From NCBI GenBank assembly GCA_004335835.1, contig RWJK01001162.1, positions 1,522 to 40,229 on the forward strand: a stretch of DNA of 38,708 bases. Direction: 5' to 3'. Origin of the DNA: Scenedesmus sp. ARA3. Taxonomy: Eukaryota > Chlorophyta > Chlorophyceae > Sphaeropleales > Scenedesmaceae. The notes under the pieces are model-generated. The model was not told the origin of the DNA, ran no database searches, and saw only the letters and a program-made list of their open reading frames with translations. Each line of letters begins with the position of its first letter. Positions within the stretch are counted from its first letter, which is position 1. A program made the translations under genes and the position numbers. Of this stretch, positions 21,872-32,376 are shown piece by piece.

Positions 21872-23148
21872 TGACGCTTTACGACATGACGTCGAGCGCT
21901 GCATTGCATTGAAGCACAGGACGGCTTACATCAGCAGCTGTCGGCTGTCACTGGAAACTGCCTGCCCTGTAAGCCTGCGGCTGTTTCTCCACAAGGTGCC
22001 CCTTGTCAGCAATTACAACAGCAGATGACGCATGCTGCACAATATGCATCAGTCGACGCAAACTTATAGCATTGCCTGCCACTGCATGTCACACCAGCAC
22101 TACTGCTGCTCATTTCTTTTCAAGGCCATAAAATGTTGTGTCATATATTTGTTACCTGCACTCGTCTGCATCTGGGTTGTCGTCGCAGAACTGCTCCAGG
22201 GGGTCAGACAGCAGGTCAGCCTTGGCAGCAGCCTTCATGTGAGACACAGCAGCAGCCAGCTCCTCGACATTGTCCCAGCTGCGGTTTGAAAATCAGACAA
22301 GCAGCGATAGCAACGAGTAGCAGCATGCAGAGCGTAGGGTGTTAAAAATTTCAGTTGCAGCGATAAACTGCTTTGCAATTATGCAGCAGGCAGCTGAGCA
22401 GTAGGCCCTGAGGGGGTTCCCTGGTGCTGTACACTGAGCACTGGTGTGGATGTTGTTATCGCCTGCTCATCCGGTGGCGTCGCTGACTTATGTTTAAGCA
22501 AGCAATAGCTTTTTAGTACAATTTGAATTGACCGAACAAGTGCAGCAACGCTGGGAACGGGAGCTCTGCCGCTGTGCACAGGCAGGCCAGCTGTCTCGGA
22601 AGTGGTGCATCAACGCGCCGAGCCAGATGACTGCCGGTCAAGCGATTGCAATGTCACATGATAAGCTAACAGTGCTGGCGTGCCCTCAATGCGTAACTTG
22701 CCACGCAGCAAGCACCTCTCGTCACATCATACCCTTTGTGCAGCTGCGACTCGCGCAGCAGGCACGGTGATTGGCATGCTAAGATGCTAACGTGCATGAA
22801 TTTCGCATCCTCATATGCTGCAGCTATGGTGTTCTGCTCAGCTGCTTCCGGCATTGTCTCGTCACTCACGCAGCGGCCTTGTGCTGTGCATCTCCATTCG
22901 CTTCCACAGCTTTAGCTTCCTTCCTTGCTTCCTCTAGCCTCCTCTCTGCCTGCATTATGAGCAGATCAGGCGCTGAGTCTACATCCCGCGAAACGTCCTG
23001 CACATTTGTGCTGGGCGTTGCATACCTCGGCAATCTCAGTATGTGAGTGGCCGGTATTGCCACTGCGGACAACAATTCTCGCGTGCCTGCGCGGAACCGG
23101 CACTGCCTTGCATGCCATGCACGACTTGCGGAGGGTGATCGACTGCAT
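21677..23148 (-). CDS. CP12-like Calvin-Benson cycle regulator without the N-terminal Cys pair
   Basis: CP12 is a small, partly disordered plastid protein that binds GAPDH and phosphoribulokinase in the dark. Four exons on the minus strand: 23148-23026, 22949-22870, 22278-22156 and 21692-21677 (a 16-nt last exon); 342 nt, 113 aa, phases 0, 2, 2. A transit peptide (MQSITLRKSCMACKAVPVPR ..ARIVVRSG) precedes a helical EAERRLEEARKEAKAVEANG, the signature AWDNVEELAAAVSH, then SDPLEQFCDDNPDADECR and a terminal VYDD. The C-terminal cysteine pair (FCDDNPDADEC) is intact. At the N-terminal pair positions, just before AWD, there is no cysteine (KAVEANGDAQHKAAAWD). Exon 2 could instead begin at 22997 through a 28-nt intron; the 76-nt intron used here is more plausible. 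The last intron holds CAG tracts and the assembly gap. Divergent to the MIP gene. Confidence 0.88.
21701..21870. repeat. CAG/CTG tract interrupted by an assembly gap
   Basis: Long CAG runs flank the gap on both sides. On the coding strand of CP12 they are CTG runs just upstream of the last 3' splice site. True length is unknown. Confidence 0.9.
21764..21813. other. Assembly gap (50 N)
   Basis: Exactly 50 N inside a CAG repeat, probably a placeholder length. Any ORF through it is meaningless. Confidence 0.98.
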
Positions 23149-24415
23149 CGTAATGAACCATTGATCTGCGTGATGAAAGACCAACGAGAGAGACAAATGA
23201 GGTGAGGAGTGCTGCTGACAATGTGCATGGCGATGTGGTGCGCAGGAGATGCGCAGATGTCACTGTTTCGAAGCTAGCTGGACCAGTGACGCAGCGGCAT
23301 CACGCTAAGACTTCATAAAACCTATTTGGGAAGATCAATATATCAATTACCATAACTACACTCTGTGCCTTTCATGTGAGACAACGGTGGTAGTGCACTC
23401 AAATTTTCGCAATGAAGTCGGGAATCGACCTGAACATAATGAGAACTGCAGACATAGCCTGTTTCCATGGAAATATATTGGCTTGGACGTTGATGCGTGG
23501 GGCTGCAGCAAGCTTCCCGCCTTTCCTTTCAGCAGGCACTGCCGTGCTGCTGTGCTGCTGCGCGCTGCGCAGCCTGCACTGCTCATTTCCCACAGCCGCG
23601 GACGCTGTTGACAGACAGTTTGCATATGCTGTAATGACCGCATGCTGTCCATGTCAAACGCACTGCCCGGGGCCCCCGGGCTGCAGTGCGTTTGACAGAA
23701 ACAAGTTGACATAGCGACCGTGCGCCGCATCACCCTGCAGCAGTGATGGGAGTTGTGCTTCTGGCAGAAGCAGAAGCACAACTAACAAAGTGTGCTGCCT
23801 TTGTGACCAGGTGCCTGGCACTGCCGGGCACTCCAAGTGGCACTTGGAGTCCTGAGGACAAATCACGCTGTTCAGTAGATATGGCACGTGTGGTGATCAG
23901 GAGATACCTGCAAACGTCCTGCTGATTCAGTATGCAGCCATGAATGGCAGCATAACAACACTGCAAGGACAAGCTGCAAGTCAACACCACGGTGACAAGC
24001 GACTGAGTCATCCAGGGTTTGCATTGTGCGCTAGGAGCACTTCTGGGACGTCAAACAACGTTTCAAGTTGCTGCAAGATACATTTAAACTGGCAAATGCC
24101 ACGTTACCTTTGTGCCTGGCATGATTCGGTGTGTCTCTCGACACACTTGCAGCGCTACGTGTGCAGGATCTCTTACAAGACACACCGTTCTTTTTTGAAA
24201 GCAACTGTTAGTACCACAGCGCCTTGAGGCTTTGCCCCTGCATCACAGCAGCTCAAGGCCGGCCCGCTGCCTGTTTGGTTCGTCGAACATCGCCTGCTGG
24301 CTGCTTGCTGAAGCCTGCAGGGCATGCGAGTGCATATTGAACAGTTTTTCATCAACTTAGTGCTGTGCTTAGCGCTGCTAACGGTTACAAGGTGCACCTG
24401 ACCATCATAGCACCG

Positions 24416-24448
<33 letters not shown>

Positions 24449-24470
24449 GCAGCAGCAACAGCAGGACGCA
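23149..24470. promoter_or_regulatory. Shared divergent upstream region of CP12 and the aquaglyceroporin
   Basis: No coding region was recognised in about 1.3 kb between the divergent start codons. It contains a cluster of perfect or near-perfect hairpins (23652-23849) and ends in a CAG-rich tract directly before the MIP start. Confidence 0.4.
23652..23849. repeat. Cluster of hairpins
   Basis: Three strong inverted repeats occur in 200 bp. Arms TGTCAAACGCACTGC at 23652-23666 and its complement at 23682-23696 have a GC-rich centre that also pairs. AGTTGTGCTTCTG at 23749-23761 pairs with 23769-23781 (7-nt loop). ACTCCAAGT pairs with ACTTGGAGT at 23829-23849 (3-nt loop). No transposon ends or RNA family could be assigned. 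Confidence 0.8.
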
Positions 24471-25357
24471 ATGGCGTACTCCCTGGGTATCCGCTGCCTG
24501 GCTGAGTTCCTCGGCATGATGATTGTCATCTACACCGGAGAGGCAGCGCTGGCGAATGAGTTGCTGCCAAGCACCAAGGTGTGTACTCGAATGGCAGGAA
24601 GGGGGTCGTGACTACACCAAAGTACCTGCAGCACGTGTGTTAGCAGGCATGTAGCTCTTACACTTAAGCGATCTGGCTCGGCAGAAATACTTGGCATAGG
24701 GCACTCACAGAAAATGTACCTTTGACTACATTAGAAAATCGTACCCCTGCAAATTTCGGCCATATGGGCCTGTACTTTGTACCTACGCCAGTGCTGAACA
24801 GCGCAAATGTAGCCGTACTTTGTACCTCTGTGTACTCAAGGCCCTGGCTTAGGTACACCGAGCTTACCCCCACCACAGACTTCGACGCTCAAGGGTTTAG
24901 GGTTTCTCAGGGTTTTATTACTCTGAAGTAGGCTCAAGTACACACACCAGGCCCTTACTTTGTACCTCTGCGTACCTTAAAGTATACGTTTGTACCTACT
25001 CACTGGAAATGGAATTGGCATGCGAAACATAGTATAATGGTGCAGGCAGATCCCCTAAGTACACAGAGCTACATGCCCGCTAACACACCTGCTACAGTGC
25101 TTCCGCATAGTCACGACCCCCTTATGGCAGGCTGACAGGCTCTGCCACAGCAGCATCTGCACTGCAGGTTGTGCATATGATTAGCCTCAGAAGATAGCTT
25201 GCAGCAGCAGCAGCAGCATTCCCATAAGCCCGCAGCAGCATGCTAACAATCGGTCAAGCAGCAAGCGGCACAACTGTTGCTGACTGTTGACTGCAGTTGC
25301 ATGCGTGAGGCGGTTGTGCACACTGCGCAGCTGCTGCTTCAAACTGCTCATCACTCT

Positions 25358-25390
<33 letters not shown>

Positions 25391-27156
25391 CGTTGCTGCT
25401 GCCACCGTGCAGGGCCATGCCATGGGATGGTGCGTGCTGCTGCTAATGACAGCTCTCGCAGCTCCAGAACAGCATGGGCTGGACATATTTTACATCAGCA
25501 GCAGCAGTAGCACCAAAACCAGCAGCAACAGCAGCAGCAACAGTGCTGGCACTAGAGCTGCGTGCCGTACCTTTGCACGCTGCACGCTGTCCTGTTGCAT
25601 TGGCCTGTCATCAATGTTCTAGGGTGCAGCCGTCGTGCAGCTGCCAGCTTGCTTCAGACAGGGGCCGTGATGATCATTTGAAATGGCAACCGCCACGTAC
25701 TTGAGGACTGTGTACATTTCGGGGCGTTGGGAAGCAACCGAGCACATGCTTAGCCTGTCTCGTTCACTGGCATACTCTTTGTATGCTGTTGACCGCCAGC
25801 TGAGCAACAAAATATGATATGGAAACATCTGCCATGCCATGGTCAGCGCCAAGATCAACCTGCAACAGCATCAGATCACTGCCGCAGCCTCACTGTTTTG
25901 CGCCACCCACCATCCCACAGTTGCAGGGGCTGCACGGTGTTCACCCCTGCTCCTGTGCAGATCGTCACACAGTGGCACTGCAGCCGTCACTTAGATGCTG
26001 TCCCCGTCTGCTGCATGCCACCTTTTTGCAGGGGCTGGACTGTGTTTACTTTCGGCTTCGCCTTCCTGGCGCCGCTGCACATTTTCGGCAAGATCAGCGC
26101 GAATCTCAACCCTGCAACAGCTAACATACGAAACACGCTGCCCCCTCTTCATATGTCTTCTTCCACCATCTTGCTGCTGCTGCAGGGGCTGGACTGTTTT
26201 TACGTACCAGCATGAGTGCCGCGATCTCTGATACGGAATACCTGCGACCAAGTGTACGGCAGGTCACTATCCTGCTGGGAGTCACCGGCGTAATCTTTAC
26301 AGAGACATAACAACAGCTAACAAACTTAGGAGTCAAGGGATCCGCGATCAAAAAGGTACTGCATGACCTACATTACATCGCCATAAATGGCATGGAAAGG
26401 ATATGGAAGCAGCGGGGGGCACTGCTCAAACACCTGGGCCACCTGAAGCTCAACAACTGCAGCAAAAACAAGAGAGCGAACATGAAGAGGGCATTCAAGG
26501 CACCAAGCCACCGTAAACACGTCAAAAGACGGAAAAGCTAAACTGGTACCCTGATGGGGCTGACCAAGGATGCCTACCTTGGTCAGCACAAGCCTCTCCA
26601 GGGGGCCGCACGGTCACCTGGTGGAGGGGTAGGGGGTACGGAGCCGGCGACGGCAAGCCTACCCTCGTTCCTTAACTTACGCAGGCTTCCGCGTCCCTGG
26701 CAGCCAGGGGTGCACCTTAGCCTCGCGTCTCTCTCTCTCTCACTGTTTTTACGTTTGGCTTTGCCTTTCTGGCCCCGCTGCACATTTTCGGCAAGATCAG
26801 CGCAAAGCTCAACCCCGCCAAGTGCCTGGCACCACATGGGATCACTGCCACTGCCACTCACCTGGTCCTGTGCACCTCCAACCATCCCACAGCTGCAGGG
26901 GCTGCACAGTGGCCGCAGGTTTTGCACAGCAGATCTTCACACAGCAGCACTGCGGCCGTCACTTGAATGCTGTCCCTGTCTGCATGCCTTGCCACCTCTA
27001 TTGCAGTGGCTGGACTGTGTTCACGTTTGCCTTCGCCTTTCTGGTTTCTGGTTTCTCGCCGCTGCGCATCTTTGGCAAGGTTCAGCGCCAAACCCAACCC
27101 GCAACAGCATAATTTAATCGAAGCTGCCCCATCTTCCTGTGCCTTGTTCCACCATC

Positions 27157-27188
<32 letters not shown>

Positions 27189-30100
27189 GCAGGGGCTGGA
27201 CTGTGTTCACGTTTGGCTTTGCCTTCCTGGCGCCGCTGCACATTTTTGGCAAAATCAGCGCCAAGCTCAACCCTGCAATGTGCCTGGCGCAATGGGTGTG
27301 GGGCAACCTGACAGGCGTCGACTTTGTGTGCCTGTCGCTGGCGGAATTTGCAGGCGCATTTGTAGGTGAGCAGGTGCTGATGTTATTCTTTATTGTAAGG
27401 TGCTCAGTTTTATTGAACGCTTTGCCATGCTTCTTAGTTTCGTACCAACACCACTGGCAGCATCAGCGGCATTGACGTTTTGGTACTTTTTGGTGGCAGA
27501 CTTTGCCGGGGCGTGCGTGTGCCGGCGCAAGCTGTTACATGCATGCTAACACAAGGGTGTGGGGTGGCGGCTGGCCTGCGGTGTGGAATCTGTATTCACC
27601 TGTCGTGCACAGGTGCCCAGCGGCAGTCTCCGCAGCTCCTGCTGCTAAACAATGAGCACTGTTTTCATCATTTTGTGTATCATAATGAGCAACAGCATGT
27701 GTGCTGCTTCTGCCTATTCAAACAGGCGCTGTGCTGCACTTCCTGCCCCATTACAAAACGCTGCTGGAACCAGCACCCCTGGCGAAGCACGATGGCTTGC
27801 TGCACTGACGTTTGCTAGATGAATATGTGCCGCTGGTTGTGGTTATCTGTAGGTTGCATGCTGCACTTGCTGCCCTTTCTGCCGCTGCTTGCTAATACAA
27901 TTCCATAAAATTCTCGCAAACCTGTTGCCCTGCTGCATCTACTGATGTGCTTGCGCAGGTGCTGTGCTGCACTGGATACACTTCCTGCCCCACTACAAGA
28001 CCCTGCCGGAGCCTGCCGCATTGGACAAGGATGACAACCTGCTGCTCTCGCTTGTCCGTAGGCTTCGTGCTACGCTGGCTGCACATCCAGACGCGCTGTC
28101 AAACACAATTATGCATATCCACACCCCTGTGCACTGCTGCTGCCAATGCCACCCGCCGATGTTTATGAGCATGTAGGTGCTGTGCTGCACTGGATACACT
28201 TCCTGCCCCACTACAAGACCCTGCCGGAGCCAGCTGCCCTTGACAAAGATGACAACCTGCTGCGCAGGAGGGACGTGATGAAAGAAAGCGCGCTGCAGAT
28301 CGCATCCTATGCAACACGGCCGGACAGAAAGGTGTGCATTGTAGCAGGGTGTTTGCTGTTGCGCACAGTAGTGGTCAGTGTCCTGGGTTTGGGAGTGTGA
28401 AGAGACGGGATGAAAGAGAGCGCACTGCAGATCGCATCCCATGCCACTCGGCCAGACAGTAAGGTGCGTGCTGCTGGTGTCAGGGCCGGCTAGGGGCAGG
28501 TGGGGCGCAGCAGTGCCGTGAGCTGCTGCACTCGCCGCACCTCGTCTTTTTTGTGCTGCACGTCTCCAGGTCGCATCATATGCCACCCGCTTAGACAGGA
28601 AGGTGTGCGCTGCTGGTGTCAAGGCAGGCTAGGGACAGGAGCGGCAGCAGCAGCAGCAGCAGCAGCAGCAGAGATGGCTTCGCTGTTACAGCACAGTGGG
28701 TGCAGCGAGCTGCGCAGCAGTGCCGCTCAGCTGGTGCATTCGCCGCACCTCAGCTCAGCTTTCTGTAGCTGCACATCCGCAGATGCTGCGCAGCTCCCTG
28801 CACCCACTGTGCCGTAACAGCGACGGAATCTACTGTTGCTGCTGCTGCTGCTTACATTATTCACCTTCCGATCATGCACGACACACTGGGTCCCCTGCAT
28901 CACTCTCAACACATCACCTTTGAGGCATCCTGATTCATTATCTGCTGCTGCCGCCCCTTGTACCCTTGTCACAAGCAACCCCCTTGACCCTTGTCATCTG
29001 ATGTTGTTGCTGCTGCTGCTGCTGCTTGTTCCCAGGTCACAAGCAACCCCTTGAATCCCCTGCGCCACACGCTGTACTACCTTCGCAGCAGCGACGTCAT
29101 TCACGAGGAGACACCATCACAAGTGCTGTCAGAGTACTACCACATGCGGGACCCGCTGCACCGGCGAGCCAGTGTTACAGGGCCACCGGGAAGTGAGGCA
29201 CATGTGCAGCCTCTGGCACGCAAGACCATCCAGGTGGCAGGTGAGATTGCTTCTTTGTAGCTTTTTGTGTCAACATTGGCGGGGCTCATGTTAATCCACT
29301 GCCGTAGCGGCAGCCTGCAGCGGCAAGCCAGCATCACAGGGCCAGGTGCTCTCAGAGTACAACCACATGCATGACCCGTCGCACCGACGAGCCAGTGTCA
29401 CAGGCCCACAGGGCAGCGAGACACATGTGCAGCCTCTGGTACGCAAAACTATTCAGGTTGCAGGTGAGGGCCTTGTCGTCTGTTTGTATGCTATGTCGGC
29501 TGAAGAGGCATGTCCTTGTTGTGTGTGTGGCAACGTCAGCAGCCCTGCACCTGCCTGCACTAGCATCACCTGCCATGCGGCAGCGAGGCACATGTGCAGC
29601 CGCTGGCACGCAAGACCATCCAGGTTGCAGATGGGCACTGAAATTGCTTGTCTACTGCGACATCTATGCAGCAGCAGAGGTAATCTTGTTAATGTGTGGT
29701 AGCAGCAGCACATGCGTAGGCTCTTGCCAGGTACAACATGATTTAGCATAGTGTTTCTACGTTGCGTCGCTGGTCCAAGCTATGCTTGGGTTGCTTGATT
29801 ACTACTGCTGTGATGCGGTTGAGCCACAGCCAAGCTGCCGCTGCTGCTGCTGCTGCTGCTGTCGCTGCCGCAGACCTGCAGCGCCACCTGCGCGACGCGC
29901 ACGTTGAAAAGGTACTGCGGCAGCGCACCTGCCCCAAGTGCCACAGCGGCGCCAGCACCGGCGGCAACTTTGCTGCTGCTGCTGCTGCTGGTGATGACAC
30001 GCACACGCATTCGGACGGCGGGCAGCAGCATGTTGGAAGCGTTGGGCGCAGCTTCAGCGCTGACGTGGACAGGGCAGGGGTTGGGTCACCTGAGGGTATG

Positions 30101-32334
30101 GTGGTTGAGATGGCGGGCCTGCAGGTGAGAATCACTTGTTTTTGTTGCGTAAGTGTTACGATCGTGTTACTGTTGGTTGCAGCAACAGCGCTGACGTGGA
30201 CAGGGCAGGTGCTGGGCCACCTGAGGGTATGGTGGTTGAGATGGCGGGCCTGCAGGTAATACATGACTGTTGATGTTATCTGCTTGCTTATTGTTGGTTG
30301 CATTTTTGTTGTTCGCAAATCGCCGGCGTTGTGCACTGCACAAAAGCAGCTGTGCTTTGCTGCTGACGTTTTTGATACTTTGCAGAACCACACACGCCAG
30401 ACGCATTGAGAGGCATGAAGAGCCTCCTCTACAGGCAAAACAAGATGCTGCTTTGACATTTAAAACTTTGTCATTGACATTTGTTGCTGATGTTCTGCTT
30501 GTCTTTGTGGCTGCAGGGGAACAGGGGCCGGGAGGAGCAGAGCGGCAGCAGGCATGAAGCGCGCTTTGCGGATGGCTTCGATGGTGACACCATCACGGCA
30601 GAGCAGCAGCGCGCCAATGCCCTCTATCAGGTGAGCGGCAAGGGAGTGGGTGCAGTCTTATGCATTTGTTTCACTCATTGCGGCGATGCAGCGCACCAGC
30701 TCACCGCATCAGACACGCAGACAGACGGCCATAGACGTGGCGTCAACATGTGGCACTAGCATGGCAAGTCTGCGGCACGGCGGCCGCAATGCAGCGGAGG
30801 CAGGAGTTGCAGTGACGACAGGCGATGTACTGCCACTTGTGGTGGGGTTTACTCGCGCATGTTGGCAACTGCGTGTTGCTGTGTTAGCTGATCACACCGC
30901 CAGACAATATAACACATGTTGGCACCCGCATGTTGCTGTCTTAAGCCAAGCTGTCCGTCCCGGACGTGTCTGTCTCCTGCACATAACACGTGTCACGGCA
31001 GCCCCCATAGCAAATCAAGGCTTCAGTAGCTGTAAAGCACTCTGAAGCTACACCCATGCTCGCTGCTGTGCATGCTTCTGTGCAGGCTGCGGTGGTGGCC
31101 GGCCACAACGCCAAGCTGTCCATCTTTGCCACGCGCCTGGCCATCTACTCACACCAAACATCCCCCCTGTGTTGTCATGCCTGCTGCAATCAACATTGAC
31201 TGCGAACTGCAGGCTGCCGTGGTGGCCGACCAGAATGCCAAGCTGTCCATCTTTGCGACGCGCCCGGCCATCTACTCTCCGCTGTACAACTTCATCACAG
31301 AAGTTATGGGCACGGTGGCGCTGCTGCTGCTGGTGCTGCTGATCGAGATGCAGGTGCCGGCAATGTTATTGTTACTATTGTTATTATCATTGTTATTCCA
31401 CTACATATTATTATTATTATTTTTATTATTATTACCGGATGGCTCCAAATATTACCGGAATTATACATCACCGGAAGCCGGCAGGACTTTTTCTGGATTT
31501 TTTATATCACCGGAAGCCTGCGTGGCTTTTTTGGGGGCTTTTATCACCGGCACTGACGCATGCTAAAAAAATAATATTGCCGAGGGTGTCAACTGCAGGA
31601 TGCACCAGTACGACAGGCATTGCAACATGCAGTGCATGCTTAGCATCATCCTTCTCCTGTTGTTGCTGGTGCTCCTGCTGTGGCGCTGCCTCTGCTGCTG
31701 CAGCAGGGACCACTGGTGCTGCAGCTGCTGCTGCTGTCTGACACTTCCCACTGCCAGGAGGCGCGCCTAGTTTCTTTCTAGGAGCTGCAGCCGCGCTGGC
31801 TCTAGCCTCGCGAGCTCTTGATCTGCAGCTAGCCTTTCGGACTGTTCTGATCATGCTCGGCTTCACGCACGGCAAGCAAACCGGCGACTGCCGCATCTAG
31901 TTGCGCTTAGATGCTTTGACTAGATATGATAGCGTATACAGCGTTATCGACAGCGATCTGAGCGGAAAATGAGGCTTAGCAACATTTTCCGAGGTTTAAA
32001 TAAAATATCACCGGAACCCGCTGACATATTATTTGGATTTTTAAGTCAATCACCGGAAGGCCTCAATTATTTTTCTTTTCTTGGAGCATCCGGTAATATT
32101 GTCTTTTTTATTGTTTCATTGTCATTATTATTACTGTTATTACTATCATTATTATTATTATTGTCGTTAATGGTATTATTATTGTCGTTGTTATCATTGA
32201 TCATTTTTATGTACATCACTGTGGCATGTATGTGCTGCCTATAATTTCCCAAGGCTCAGCTGTGTTTTGGCCCTTGTATCTGCAGTGTGCCGCTGCTACT
32301 TGCAGCACAAGCACTGCTACTAAGGCCGATCTTG

Positions 32335-32376
<42 letters not shown>

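Larger units (their letters stand above)
25862..27192 (+). repeat. Echo cluster of MIP exon 3 start, nested in a larger intron duplication
   Basis: Copies of the exon 3 start (gcag|GGGCTGGACTGTGTTCACG.., real start 27193) lie at 26032, at 26186 (interrupted at 26205 and continuing at 26755), and at about 27007. Short GGGCTGCAC variants lie at 25927 and about 26897. Whole intron segments 25862-26205 and 26835-27208 are homologous (both have catcccacagYtgcagggg, then tcacacag.., then caccatcttgctgctgctg). The copies near 26032 and 26755 still encode [15 protein letters not shown] and an NPA. Confidence 0.85.

Noticed and set aside
21632..21912. Long open frames of Gln, Ala or Ser through the gap region
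   Set aside because: They are translations of CAG repeats and of N bases, in the intron of CP12.
22950..23025. A 28-nt intron in CP12 with exon 2 starting at 22997
   Set aside because: Too short for normal splicing; an acceptor at 22950 with a pyrimidine tract gives a 76-nt intron and a better family fit.
23356..23781. 141-codon minus-strand ORF upstream of CP12
   Set aside because: It crosses the hairpin cluster and has no recognisable domain; the CP12 start at 23148 is complete without it.
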